DNA of 62,316 nt from a virus. Location: the IMG/VR virus record IMGVR_UViG_3300025585_000044, positions 1 through 62,316 of that record. One strand, 5' to 3'. Shown piece by piece: positions 16,737 through 24,937 of the stretch (position 1 is its first letter; every line of letters starts with the position of its first letter). The notes under the pieces were generated by a model. The model had not been told where the DNA came from and did no database searches. It was given only the letters and a program-made list of their open reading frames with translations. Made by a program: the position numbers and the translations under genes.

Positions 16737-19172
16737 TTACTCCAGCCCGGAAATGCTCGGAGGAGGCGTGTCTTCCCTGCTCTCAAGCGTCCTTAGCAAA
16801 TCAGGGCTAAGGATCTTCTTCATCTCGGCGTAGCCGCCCGGCGTCTTCATGACGTCCTGCGCCAGCTTCACCGCCGCAATGCGCTCAGAGCTCTCGCGAT
16901 CCTTTTGCCGGTTCCAGTTGTCCAGCTCATTGTCCTTCTGGTCGATCAGGTTCTGGCGCATTTTGGCGGTGATGTCGGCCTGCTGCATTTGCATGTCCAT
17001 GCCGGATTGCCGCATCGCCTGCTCAAGTTCCATGCGCTTCAATTCAAGGTCCATTTCCTTCTGGCGGATCTCGGCCTGCTTCATCTGGATGTCGATAATC
17101 TTATTGGGATCAAGCTGCTGGCCGTCCTGCCCGGCGGCGCCCATCTCGCTCTGGATTTTGGCGACCTCGGCCTGCGCCAGCATCTGCTTTGTGTCTGCTT
17201 CCTGCTTCTTGATTTGCAGCTCAGCCATTTTTGCCTGCGCCTCGGGCGGCGGCACAGGCGCAGACGGCGCGGCAATGAATTGCTCAGGGTTGCTCCACCC
17301 CATCGCCTTCATGGCGGCGCGATCAATTGCCACGGCGTCATACATGCTCGGGTTCGCCTGTTGCAGCTGCTTAAGCGCCATGATCTTCATTACGCGCTGG
17401 GTGTGGCTTGCAGTGTTTGGGTCCGCTTGCGGAACGAGCTCGTAATTGTTGATCGCCTGATTGAAGATGCTCTCGTTCCACTCAAGCGATGGCCCGCGCA
17501 ACTTCTTCCAGAAACTATTTGGATGCTCCCTGAAGCAGCGCAACATTAGCTGGAACTCATCCGCCTGCGCGGCATGCATCCGCTTATGGACCGCGTTCAT
17601 AACCTTTGTCGCCTGATCGATCAAAGCCAGCGTCGTCCCGACCGGGGCGTCCTGCCGCCCCTCGCCAACGGCCAGCTCCGCCGTTCCCCCAACGCGCTGC
17701 CCTGTCTCGACCATGTTGCTGACCAGCGTCATCATGGCGCCGCCCGGCTCCTTGTATGGGAGCGGCATGATCGCCTGATTGATCGGCAGGCCGCCCGTCT
17801 TCACAAGGGCGCCACCGCCGGGCGGAACGCGGAAGATGTTCGTGTTCTGGCGGGCGCCGGTGTCGGCCATCAGGAAGCCGGGGAAATTGGCATACATGCC
17901 GGCGTCGAGCATTTCGCGCCACGCCGCCGTCACGGCGTTGGTCGTGTTCCCGAGGATGTGGAGAAGGCCGATATCGTAGAAGCCCATGCCGGGCACAAAT
18001 GTGTATTTGACAAAGTTCTGGCGCGCCTCCGGCAACTCGTCGCCTTCGTCGCCCGTTGGCTCGTCATAATTTCTGACAATGGAAAGGACTTCCCGGGAAG
18101 ACAAATCGATAGTTACGCGATACGGGATTTCAAGTCCGGTGAGCTGGCCCCTGTATTTATGCTCAAAGCCGGGGATATCGAGCTCGCAGTAAATTTCATA
18201 AATCTCGCGCTCACGATCCTCCGGATTACGCGCCTCGACGGCAATGCCTTGCTGCTCGGCTTTCTCCCTCTGCACGGCGTCATGCGCCTCGAACATTGGC
18301 GTCGCCAGATCAATGTCGCGGTAGACGCCAAGGATTTGCAGCCTGCGCACCGTCGACGCCTTGGCGTAAACGCGATGCGTTATCCGCTTGGCGTCCTGAA
18401 GGGTCGTCGCGGAATTGTTAACGATGAGGTCATCCGCATCCACCGTTTCGCTGACCGGGCGACCGCGCAAGGGGCAGAAGTAAACCTTCTTGAATGCGGT
18501 CCCGCCGAAACCCAGCATAAACAACATCCTGTCAGTATCAGGATAGTATTCTTTGGCGACAGCGGTGAGGTAGGCATTGAAATCCTTTTCCAGCGCGTCC
18601 GCCAGAAAGTCCGTCTGGATCGTTGTGCCGATACTGTCGACGCGCACCTTCACCGGCCCGTCGGTCGGCAGCATCTCGGATCGGCTATTCGCCTGAAAGC
18701 GGAGGACGGCCTCAAGCAAAAGCGGGTGGCGGACGCGGCTCATGCCCTCAACCGGGGCTCCGTCGGTGGCGCCCTGTAGCCCGGGGATTTCGACGGTGAG
18801 GCCGAGGAGCTTTATGCCCTGCGCCCGATCCTCAATCCAGTCCTTCCTGCTTTCAATGTCATCCCGCACGCCGCGCAGGAGGTCGTCGGCGATCAGGTTA
18901 AGCGTTCCGGCGTCAATGTCATCGACCAGGTTGGCAAACCACTCCTGCGCCCGCTCGGCTCTTGATGCCTCCTCAATTGGTTTGCCGTCAAGTGACAGGC
19001 TGACGGATCCATCGTCGTGCTCGATCCGCATAATGTTGCCGCGGTCGTCGGTGTCGATCTTTGGGCTGCCTTCAGAAATTTCAATTACGACATCTTCCGC
19101 CGGCGCGAGCCCCGCCTCCGGCTCATCCTGCTGGAGGCGGAGATTGGGATTGAGCCCCGGCGTCATCGGCAT
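16737..19172 (-). CDS. Portal protein (P22-like)
   Basis: 811 residues, typical of large P22-type portals. Central features are GMSRVRHPLLLEAVLRFQANSRSEMLPTDGPV (residues ~145-175), YYPDTDRMLFMLGFGGTAFKKVYF (~215-240), the D-D-x-x-V-N-x-x-A-T-T-L-x-D-A-x-R block, and an RNYDEPTGDEGDELP segment. The C-terminal ~130 residues form a long Met/Gln/Lys-rich helix like the portal barrel. It forms the dodecameric DNA gate and the motor docking site. It starts two bases after the small upstream gene and is followed by the giant protein. Confidence 0.9.
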   Translation of the reverse strand: MPMTPGLNPNLRLQQDEPEAGLAPAEDVVIEISEGSPKIDTDDRGNIMRIEHDDGSVSLSLDGKPIEEASRAERAQEWFANLVDDIDAGTLNLIADDLLRGVRDDIESRKDWIEDRAQGIKLLGLTVEIPGLQGATDGAPVEGMSRVRHPLLLEAVLRFQANSRSEMLPTDGPVKVRVDSIGTTIQTDFLADALEKDFNAYLTAVAKEYYPDTDRMLFMLGFGGTAFKKVYFCPLRGRPVSETVDADDLIVNNSATTLQDAKRITHRVYAKASTVRRLQILGVYRDIDLATPMFEAHDAVQREKAEQQGIAVEARNPEDREREIYEIYCELDIPGFEHKYRGQLTGLEIPYRVTIDLSSREVLSIVRNYDEPTGDEGDELPEARQNFVKYTFVPGMGFYDIGLLHILGNTTNAVTAAWREMLDAGMYANFPGFLMADTGARQNTNIFRVPPGGGALVKTGGLPINQAIMPLPYKEPGGAMMTLVSNMVETGQRVGGTAELAVGEGRQDAPVGTTLALIDQATKVMNAVHKRMHAAQADEFQLMLRCFREHPNSFWKKLRGPSLEWNESIFNQAINNYELVPQADPNTASHTQRVMKIMALKQLQQANPSMYDAVAIDRAAMKAMGWSNPEQFIAAPSAPVPPPEAQAKMAELQIKKQEADTKQMLAQAEVAKIQSEMGAAGQDGQQLDPNKIIDIQMKQAEIRQKEMDLELKRMELEQAMRQSGMDMQMQQADITAKMRQNLIDQKDNELDNWNRQKDRESSERIAAVKLAQDVMKTPGGYAEMKKILSPDLLRTLESREDTPPPSISGLE

Positions 19173-19173
19173 G

Positions 19174-19398
19174 TCAGTGTTCCTGCTTGTCTAACAGATC
19201 GCCAATTTCTTCTGTGAAACGATCTAACCCCTCGCGAGCGGCCATATTAGCATCTCGCGCGGCAATTTCATATACGCGCACATAGTCGTGGGGTTCCTTC
19301 CCCCACGCCTCAACGCGATAAATACTAAGCTCTCTGGAGGCCGGTGGCGCCTCGCGGATGACGTCCACGACAGCGTTGGCCAGTATCCGGCGCCGCAT
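19174..19398 (-). CDS. Small protein between terminase and portal
   Basis: 74 residues, start at MRRRILANAVVDVIREAPPA (ATG 19398), 16 bases after the terminase stop; a longer frame would overlap the terminase and has no separate support. It ends DRFTEEIGDLLDKQEH two bases before the portal start. Charged, helical, no family recognised. Confidence 0.65.
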   Translation of the reverse strand: MRRRILANAVVDVIREAPPASRELSIYRVEAWGKEPHDYVRVYEIAARDANMAAREGLDRFTEEIGDLLDKQEH

Positions 19399-19414
19399 CT
19401 TCTTGCCCCCGTAA

Positions 19415-21034
19415 CTATACTGGATAGAGCGGCTCCTCCTCAGAGCCGCGATGCAGCATACTATCGTTGAGCTCTGCGGTAAATTCCGCCCCGCGCACAA
19501 GCAGCCCGAGCTCCCGAAGATGGCGCAGCGCCATGCTAACCGTGTCGACAAGATCGTCATGGGCGGCCTTTGGAAACTGCTCGGCCTGCGTAATGACCAT
19601 ATCCGCCCACGACCTGTCTGGCGCGTAGATCAGCCCCTCTTCAAAAAGGTGCTGAACACTGTAGAGCCGCGCAAGCTTGTCCTGCCCCCTTGGATCGATC
19701 AGCTGAACGCCAAAATCGTCGTGACCATAAACGCGTCTGATCTCCTGCGCAACGCTGTGCCCGGCCGCCTTGTTTTCGATCAGCAGCTTGTCGACGCCAT
19801 AGTTCTGCATGGTCTCCCGCACCCTTTCGACGAGCTCATGCAATTCGAGGCGGTCCTGCCAGGCGTAGATCATCATGGCCTTGGGGTGCTCTGGCGTGTA
19901 AGTCCTGGCCATCATAGTCGGAGAGCCATCGACCGTCAGCGCCCGCGTGATCTGCGCCGTCATGTCTCCGCCCGTCCACACACCCCACACTGTCATGGCG
20001 CTTGGGTCGTTTTCCTGCTTAAGGGTGTAGGCCGTATCGAGGGACGCGAGAATGTAATCGAATGGCGGGTAGCTATCGCGATTGTAGCGCTGCCACCAGT
20101 CCCGCTTGATGACGCCGCCGCCGCGCGGCGTTGGCGTTTGCTGCATTTGGCCGGCGAAGGCGTATTCGCCCATGACCCGGCGATCTCGATCTACCACGTC
20201 TTCAGGGAAACGCTGCGGGAAAAGAAGTTCGCCATCCTCTGTTCTCGGGTCCTTGAAGCCCAGCATCGTTTCCTTGGCGGCGGCGGGATCATAAAGCATC
20301 GGCAGGCAAATGTGATCGTAGCCAAGATTGCGGTCGAGGATGACGCCCGAGACATCTTCATGGTGCAGCCTCTGCATAACGGTGACAATCGCGCTGGATT
20401 TCGGATTATTGAGGCGCGTTGGCACTGCCTCCAGAAACCATTCAATGGTTGACGCCCGCATTTGATCAGACGAGGCGCCCTCAACGCTATGCGGGTCGTC
20501 AATGATCACGCGATCACCGCGAGCTCCAGTGATCGACCCGGCGGCGACAGCCTCCCGGAACCCTGTCGACGTCGTCTCAAATTTTGTTTTTGCGTTCTGG
20601 TCGCCGACCAGCTTGACGCGGTCGCCCCACCTCGCCTGATACCACTCCGACATAATCAGGCGCCGCATCTTCATGCTGTCGCGGATGGCGAGGCTTTGGC
20701 TGTGAGATGCGCAAACGTAGCGCAAATGGGGCATATTGCGCGGCCCCCACTCCCACGCCGGCCAGAACACGCCAACAGTGAGGGACTTCATCGTGCCCGG
20801 CGGCACGTTAATTAGCAGGCGATTGTAATGCGCGCCGCTGTCGAACTCGACGCCATCTGTAATGGCCTCAAGATGCTCGCAAATAAAATCAATATGCCAC
20901 CCGTGGACATAATCCTGCCCCGGCTCAAGCACATGCCACGCCTGACGGATGAACTCGGCAAGGCTATCTTCGGCGTCGGCGCGATCAAGTTCGAACTCTT
21001 GCCGGGCGAGATCAATGTGCGGGATATCAAGCAT
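19415..21034 (-). CDS. terL: Terminase large subunit
   Basis: 539 residues, ATPase plus nuclease that drives DNA into the prohead. The Walker A variant is NVPPGTMKS (residues 76-84) and Walker B is DRVIIDDPHS (174-182), with a coupling segment SSAIVTVMQRLHHEDVSG. The C-terminal RNase H-like nuclease shows acidic residues at SLDTAYTL, LLIENKAAG and HDDLVDTVSMALRHL. The pattern fits the TIGR01630 / Terminase_6C group. It overlaps nothing and lies between a small gene and the portal-side small gene. Confidence 0.93.
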   Translation of the reverse strand: MLDIPHIDLARQEFELDRADAEDSLAEFIRQAWHVLEPGQDYVHGWHIDFICEHLEAITDGVEFDSGAHYNRLLINVPPGTMKSLTVGVFWPAWEWGPRNMPHLRYVCASHSQSLAIRDSMKMRRLIMSEWYQARWGDRVKLVGDQNAKTKFETTSTGFREAVAAGSITGARGDRVIIDDPHSVEGASSDQMRASTIEWFLEAVPTRLNNPKSSAIVTVMQRLHHEDVSGVILDRNLGYDHICLPMLYDPAAAKETMLGFKDPRTEDGELLFPQRFPEDVVDRDRRVMGEYAFAGQMQQTPTPRGGGVIKRDWWQRYNRDSYPPFDYILASLDTAYTLKQENDPSAMTVWGVWTGGDMTAQITRALTVDGSPTMMARTYTPEHPKAMMIYAWQDRLELHELVERVRETMQNYGVDKLLIENKAAGHSVAQEIRRVYGHDDFGVQLIDPRGQDKLARLYSVQHLFEEGLIYAPDRSWADMVITQAEQFPKAAHDDLVDTVSMALRHLRELGLLVRGAEFTAELNDSMLHRGSEEEPLYPV

Positions 21035-21039
21035 CGGGC

Positions 21040-21336
21040 CTAATTAAGCGTCGCCTCATCGTCGGCCCATGATGTCAAGTGGAACTCGTCGGCGCCAGCC
21101 ATTATTACGGCAACGGATTTGTTAAAAATATGCAAGGCCTCTGAGGCTTCATCGCATGATTGAAAATGCCTCGAAAGAACATTTGTTATCACGCATGCAA
21201 TGGCATTAATCTCTTCAGGTCCCGGCTCAAGATGAGCCGCCATAATGTCCATGATGCCGCCAACAACAATCTCCATTTTTTTTGCGTAGGCTCTAAACTC
21301 CTCGGAGCAATTGTTTGCGTCGCTGCATTTAAGCAT
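21040..21336 (-). CDS. Small protein between terminase subunits
   Basis: 98 residues from MLKCSDANNCSEEF (ATG 21336, overlapping the small terminase stop by eight bases). Helical, with a central segment VGGIMDIMAAHLEPGPEEINAIACVITNVLSRHF. Coupled to both terminase genes; it might be a packaging accessory. No family recognised. Confidence 0.65.
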   Translation of the reverse strand: MLKCSDANNCSEEFRAYAKKMEIVVGGIMDIMAAHLEPGPEEINAIACVITNVLSRHFQSCDEASEALHIFNKSVAVIMAGADEFHLTSWADDEATLN

Positions 21337-21799
21337 TTTTCTTCTCCGATCTTGCCGCCTCAATCATTGATCGCAACGCGGCGCGCTGATCGGCGTCAAG
21401 CTTCCGCGCGTCTATCACCTGCGACTGAACCTGCAACGGCGACCCGTTCGGGCCGCTGACTTCCGTCACCTGCTTATCAGTGTAATCCTCGCGGAACCGC
21501 GACGCCACGCTCTTCAACCAAATCTGCGCATTGAAGTTTTTATTGCTGACATTTTCCTGCGCCGCATTCTCCCACCAGCACTGCGAGTGAGCCTTCGCGC
21601 GTGCGAGAGCTGTGCGGAACTCTTCGTGCGCCTCTTCCCACCTGTAAATGCTGGCTTTATCAACATCAAACGCAGAAGCAATCTGCGCGATGCTCTTTCC
21701 TTCTTTCCCCAGCTCTATGACGCGCTCGCAGTATTCCGGCAAATACTTTGATGGGCGCCCGGTTTTGTTTTTAACCGTCTTCTCGTCGCTCATCGTCAT
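21329..21799 (-). CDS. terS: Terminase small subunit
   Basis: 156 residues. N-terminal helix-turn-helix: GRPSKYLPEYCERVIELGKEGKSIAQIASAFDVDKASIYRWEEAHEEFRTALARAK, the standard DNA-recognition domain of this terS class; then WWENAAQENVSNKNFNAQIWLKSVASRFREDYTDK, the oligomerisation region. Two possible ATGs (21799, 21793); the second has better ribosome-site spacing. Recognises the phage packaging site and feeds DNA to the large subunit. Confidence 0.88.
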   Translation of the reverse strand: MTMSDEKTVKNKTGRPSKYLPEYCERVIELGKEGKSIAQIASAFDVDKASIYRWEEAHEEFRTALARAKAHSQCWWENAAQENVSNKNFNAQIWLKSVASRFREDYTDKQVTEVSGPNGSPLQVQSQVIDARKLDADQRAALRSMIEAARSEKKNA

Positions 21800-21841
21800 C
21801 TCGCATTTAATCCGGGGGCGCGAGGCCCCCGGCCCACGATC

Positions 21842-22165
21842 CTAGAACTCTTCCGCCTCATCACCGTCAAGATCCACAGGCGTCCGGATGGAGCTGGAAT
21901 ATTGGCTGGCGGCCGCATTGCCCAATGGCGTCCCCGCAAGCATGCCGAGGGCATCCATATAAACAGACAAGAGGGCTTGCTCCTCGGCCCTCTTTGAGGC
22001 GTCTTTCTTCCTCAGGCCCAAAACCTGTTTCAGGATTTTCGGGTCGAACCCGGCTCCCTTCGCCTCGGCAAAAATATCCTTGATGTCGTTTGCAATCGCG
22101 GCCTTTTCTTCCTCAAGCTTTTCGATGCGCTCCACAATACTCTTAAGCTGGTTGTTCGCTGACAT
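21842..22165 (-). CDS. GapR-like (DUF2312) protein
   Basis: 107 residues. The core, QLKSIVERIEKLEEEKAAIANDIKDIFAEAKGAGFDPKILKQVLGLRKKD..., followed by LLSVYMDALGM, matches the DUF2312/GapR family closely. In Caulobacter, GapR binds overtwisted AT-rich DNA ahead of replication forks and stimulates topoisomerases; the family is largely alphaproteobacterial. Phage copies exist. The C-terminal ~35 residues after ALGM are a phage-specific extension ending in an acidic tail (DGDEAEEF). First or second gene of the late leftward operon, next to terS. A role in shaping host or phage DNA during infection is inferred. Confidence 0.85.
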   Translation of the reverse strand: MSANNQLKSIVERIEKLEEEKAAIANDIKDIFAEAKGAGFDPKILKQVLGLRKKDASKRAEEQALLSVYMDALGMLAGTPLGNAAASQYSSSIRTPVDLDGDEAEEF

Positions 22166-22358
22166 TTATGACCCCCAGGTATTCAGCTGCTATTACCGCC
22201 AAAAACTCGGCCTGAAGCCGACAAAAATCACAACTTGCGGGACACGGCTGGCTTGGCTCCCTCAGGGCCAGTCTGCCGCATCCGTCCTGATCCCGATCTA
22301 TTCCAACGCCAAAGGCGCAGATGCCGGCAGCGAGGATGTCAATTAGTCCGTCATCCAT
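22143..22358 (-). CDS. Small Cys-rich protein at the head of the late operon
   Basis: 71 residues from MDDGLIDILAAGICAFGVGIDRD (ATG 22358, GAGG nine bases upstream). Four cysteines in the centre (C-x13-C-x3-C-x2-C) hint at metal binding, but spacing does not match a finger I know. It overlaps the GapR-like start by 23 bases. Function unknown. Confidence 0.5.
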   Translation of the reverse strand: MDDGLIDILAAGICAFGVGIDRDQDGCGRLALREPSQPCPASCDFCRLQAEFLAVIAAEYLGVINVSEQPA

Positions 22359-22389
22359 TGTCAAGCGCCTCAAAGCCATAAAGGTCAAC

Positions 22390-22418
22390 ATGATGCGCGA
22401 AAATGGCAAAAAATGCAA
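22390..22418 (-). promoter_or_regulatory. Candidate leftward promoter for the late operon
   Basis: On the minus strand TTGCAT (22413-22418) and CATCAT (22390-22395) are spaced by 17 bases. Matches to the sigma70 consensus are moderate. It lies back to back with the strong rightward promoter at 22426, and just upstream of the first leftward gene. Confidence 0.35.
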
Positions 22419-22425
22419 TTTCCCG

Positions 22426-22455
22426 TTGACACGCCCGGGATGCCGCACTTAGTAT
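22426..22455 (+). promoter_or_regulatory. Early rightward promoter P1
   Basis: Perfect -35 TTGACA (22426-22431), 18-base spacer, -10 TAGTAT (22450-22455), 28 bases before the ATG at 22483. The spacer contains the CCCGGG palindrome. Together with the divergent candidate at 22390 it makes 22390-22455 a plausible early/late switch region. Confidence 0.75.
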
Positions 22456-22482
22456 GAATTTTCCTCAGTCGGGGAATGTTCA

Positions 22483-22875
22483 ATGAAGATGATCGACTTC
22501 ATGAGGTGGTGCATAAAGTTTGACCATGAGGGATACAACGTCATCGGGACTGCAAAGGAAATTGTAATTTTTGGCCAGCGCGGCAAGCTCGTTATTCCGT
22601 ATGGCGAAATCTACAACTTCAGCTTCAGCAGACTGAAATCGGAGGTTCGGGCGCTCCACCCGGTGCCGCACAAAGGAGACGGGAAAAATGAGCAAACAGG
22701 GTCGGAAGAAGTCAGAGACGCTGGAGGAGCTGGAGGCGAAAATAGAGGCAATAGTGGCGCAGGCGGAGAGGGAGGAGGAGGCGCGGCGTCACCTGGGCCG
22801 GCTCGTCGCCGTGAGGGACAATGCGGTGCTGGGCGTTCGGAGGATGGCGGAGAGGCTGGAGAAAAACCCCTCTGA
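22483..22875 (+). CDS. First early protein (130 aa; 3' part overlaps the next gene)
   Basis: The first ~63 residues (MKMIDFMRWCIKFDHEGYNVIGTAKEIVIFGQRGKL...) look like a small folded protein with good strands and a GGGGA site before ATG 22483. The remaining ~65 residues are Gly/Arg/Glu low complexity and overlap the 22688 gene by 188 bases in another frame. Either the overlap is real or a sequencing or biological frameshift hides an earlier stop. Function unknown. Confidence 0.6.
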   Translation: MKMIDFMRWCIKFDHEGYNVIGTAKEIVIFGQRGKLVIPYGEIYNFSFSRLKSEVRALHPVPHKGDGKNEQTGSEEVRDAGGAGGENRGNSGAGGEGGGGAASPGPARRREGQCGAGRSEDGGEAGEKPL

Positions 22876-23014
22876 CTATGAGGCGGCAAGCAGAATATAC
22901 GAGTGGATGGCGGAATACGTCAGAGTTCAATTGGAAATAGAGCCAACATTTGGAGAGAAACATGACAGCGATATCGAGAAGCAAGACCCTGGGCCAAATC
23001 TACCTGCAAAATAA
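22688..23014 (+). CDS. Coiled-coil early protein
   Basis: 108 residues; KKSETLEELEAKIEAIVAQAEREEEARRHL is a clear coiled coil, followed by a second helical segment and IYEWMAEYVRVQLEIEP. AGGAG lies upstream of ATG 22688. It overlaps its left neighbour heavily and its right neighbour by 53 bases. No enzymatic motif. Confidence 0.7.
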   Translation: MSKQGRKKSETLEELEAKIEAIVAQAEREEEARRHLGRLVAVRDNAVLGVRRMAERLEKNPSDYEAASRIYEWMAEYVRVQLEIEPTFGEKHDSDIEKQDPGPNLPAK

Positions 23015-23201
23015 AATTGACCCAAAATTCCAGAAGGCGAGAAACGACTTTCTCAAGCGGCTGGAAGAAGACCCGGACTACCGCAAAATCATCGAAGGCA
23101 AGCGGGCGTTTGGGCAGGCGCGTCGGCGGGCAAGAGAAAAGGGCGTCACACTCCCCAAAGTGACGTGGCTGGACAGGCCTGATATTTCTCTGACCCCTTG
23201 A
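22962..23201 (+). CDS. Small basic helical early protein
   Basis: 79 residues from MTAISRSKTLGQIYLQNKID (ATG 22962, GGAG at good spacing). Basic helices KARNDFLKRLEEDPDYRKIIEGKRAFGQARRRAREKG suggest nucleic-acid or protein binding. Last gene of the P1 transcript, ending just before promoter P2 and a terminator hairpin. Confidence 0.7.
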   Translation: MTAISRSKTLGQIYLQNKIDPKFQKARNDFLKRLEEDPDYRKIIEGKRAFGQARRRAREKGVTLPKVTWLDRPDISLTP

Positions 23202-23227
23202 CAGGTAGAAGTTACTTCCTGTATCAA
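23198..23227 (+). promoter_or_regulatory. Early promoter P2 with operator in the spacer
   Basis: TTGACA (23198-23203), 18-base spacer, TATCAA (23222-23227). The spacer holds the inverted repeat GAAGT-T-ACTTC followed by CTG. The same layout, with GAAG..ACTTCCTGTAT shared base for base, occurs in P3 at 24872-24901, so both probably answer to one regulator. Drives the helicase gene at 23272. Confidence 0.7.
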
Positions 23228-23229
23228 GA

Positions 23230-23256
23230 GGGGGCGTCGCAAGGCGCCCCCTTATT
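23230..23256 (+). terminator. Hairpin with GCAA tetraloop between P2 and the helicase gene
   Basis: Nine-base stem GGGGGCGTC / GGCGCCCCC (one G-U pair) closed by GCAA, then TTATTT. It would end read-through from P1. The P2 start site should fall inside the left arm, so P2 transcripts would lack a full stem and escape. Confidence 0.65.
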
Positions 23257-23271
23257 TCATGGAGATAGAAC

Positions 23272-24798
23272 ATGGCATTTGTAGCATCGCCGCAGCAGGC
23301 GGCTTTTCTGGATTGGGTCGTCAAGGGCAAGGGGTCCTGCGTCCTTGAGGCTGTGGCGGGCGCCGGCAAAACAACGACGCTGATTGAGGCGGTTGAGCGG
23401 GCGGAGGGGTCTGTCGCATTGCTTGCCTACAACAAGAAAATTGCCGACGAAATCAGCGGCAAGCTGGCGGCTCGCAACGTAGACTGGAAGAAGGCGAAGG
23501 CCGGAACAGTGCATTCGTTTGGCCTCTCGGCCTACAAAAAGACCTTCCCGAGGGTCAAGGTTGAGGGGCTGAAGGTGACAAACCTTATCGCCGAAGCCGG
23601 CAAGAGCGTTTACCCGGATCACGTCGTGCGCGTGTATTCCGAAGTCGTCGCCTCCCTTGTCTCTTTGGCGAAGCAGCGCGCCATTGGCGTCTACGGCGCG
23701 ATTGACGACGAAAGCAAGTGGTTTGACATAATCGATCACTTCGACCTGCTTGGGCGCGAAAAGGAAGACGCCCAGGAGCGCGCCGGAGAAATCGTCAACG
23801 CGGCGATTGATGTCCTCAAGGCTTCTAATACCCGAACCGACGTGATTGATTTTGACGACATGGTTTACCTGCCAGTGCTGCTTAAATTGCGGTTCTGGAC
23901 CTATCCATGGGTGTTCATCGACGAGGCGCAGGACACCAACCCGGCGCGCCGCGCTCTGGTGAAGGCTGTTCTGTCTCCGGGCGGCCGCGTTGTAGCCGTT
24001 GGCGACCGCCGGCAGGCGATCTATGGCTTCACGGGGGCCGACGCTGACGCGCTGGATTTGATCCGCGACGACTTCAACGCCATCGAGCTTCCGCTGACTG
24101 TTACTTATCGGTGTCCGAAGGCGGTCGTTGGGCACGCGCATCAATGGGTCGACCACATTGAGGCGCACGAGGACGCCCCCGAGGGATCGGTTAGCCTGAT
24201 TGACTACTCAGAGCTGCACGCCCGCAATGACCTGACCGGCGGCACAGCAATTTTGTGCCGCAACACCAAGCCGCTCGTTACGCTGGCCTTCAGCCTGATC
24301 CGGGATGGCGTCCCCTGTCGCGTAGAAGGTCGCGACATTGGCAAGGGTCTGATCAAGCTGGCGACCAAGTGGCGGCGGGTGAAGACGCTGCATGGTCTGG
24401 AGGAGGCCGTTGGCGTGTGGTCCGAGACCAATATTATCCGGGCCAAGGCGCGTAATGACGCCGCCGGCGCGCAGTCGATCAAGGATCAGGCTGACACGAT
24501 CCGGGTAATTACGGCAAAGTGCCGCGCGGAGAACCGCGACAGCATCACCGCTGTCGTGGACACTATTCAGGGACTGTTTGAGGATAACGTCGACCGGATG
24601 CTGGTGCTGTCCACTATCCACAAGGCCAAGGGGCGCGAGTGGGACACGGTTTACTGGCTGGACCGCGAGAACACCCTCCCGAGCCGATTTGCGACGCAGC
24701 GTTGGCAATACGATCAGGAAAATAACCTGTGCTACGTGGCGGCAACGAGGGCCAAACAGTCGCTGATAGAGGTGACCGTGCCAAGGTCGGCGGACTAG
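23272..24798 (+). CDS. UvrD/Rep-like superfamily 1 DNA helicase
   Basis: 508 residues with all major SF1A motifs: Q motif SPQQAAFLDW (residues 6-15), motif I AVAGAGKTTT (~28-37), Ia/Ib GTVHSFGLSA, motif II VFIDEAQDTN, motif III VAVGDRRQAIYGFTGA, motif IV VTYRCP, motif V LSTIHKAKGREWDTVY and motif VI CYVAATRAK. It is shorter than UvrD (about 720), lacking much of the 1B/2B insertions, similar to many phage helicases. Expected to translocate 3'-5' on ssDNA in replication or recombination. Transcribed from P2 and closed by a strong terminator. Confidence 0.93.
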   Translation: MAFVASPQQAAFLDWVVKGKGSCVLEAVAGAGKTTTLIEAVERAEGSVALLAYNKKIADEISGKLAARNVDWKKAKAGTVHSFGLSAYKKTFPRVKVEGLKVTNLIAEAGKSVYPDHVVRVYSEVVASLVSLAKQRAIGVYGAIDDESKWFDIIDHFDLLGREKEDAQERAGEIVNAAIDVLKASNTRTDVIDFDDMVYLPVLLKLRFWTYPWVFIDEAQDTNPARRALVKAVLSPGGRVVAVGDRRQAIYGFTGADADALDLIRDDFNAIELPLTVTYRCPKAVVGHAHQWVDHIEAHEDAPEGSVSLIDYSELHARNDLTGGTAILCRNTKPLVTLAFSLIRDGVPCRVEGRDIGKGLIKLATKWRRVKTLHGLEEAVGVWSETNIIRAKARNDAAGAQSIKDQADTIRVITAKCRAENRDSITAVVDTIQGLFEDNVDRMLVLSTIHKAKGREWDTVYWLDRENTLPSRFATQRWQYDQENNLCYVAATRAKQSLIEVTVPRSAD

Positions 24799-24820
24799 GC
24801 AAATTGTTACCCGTTATTTT

Positions 24821-24850
24821 TCAGGGGGTTCCGGCCCCCTGATTTTTTTT
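24821..24850 (+). terminator. Strong intrinsic terminator after the helicase gene
   Basis: Stem TCAGGGGG / CCCCCTGA, six-base loop, then eight T residues. Isolates the helicase unit from P3. Confidence 0.9.
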
Positions 24851-24871
24851 GAGAATATACTAAGATTGTTA

Positions 24872-24901
24872 TTGACAGCAGGAAGAAACTTCCTGTATAA
24901 A
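24872..24901 (+). promoter_or_regulatory. Early promoter P3 with perfect operator
   Basis: TTGACA (24872-24877), 18-base spacer, TATAAA (24896-24901). Inside the spacer is the perfect palindrome CAGGAAG-AAA-CTTCCTG (24879-24895). A protein bound there would block both promoter elements. Shared design with P2. Confidence 0.8.
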
Positions 24902-24937
24902 GCGTTCATCGTGATCTTGCATCTTACGGAGATTGAT

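Noticed and set aside
17574-18779. Plus-strand frame of 401 codons opposite the portal gene
   Set aside because: Antisense shadow of a well-supported portal protein; no ribosome site or family signal, typical of high-GC phage DNA.
19451-20452. Plus-strand frame of 333 codons opposite the large terminase
   Set aside because: Antisense to conserved terminase motifs; no start signal.
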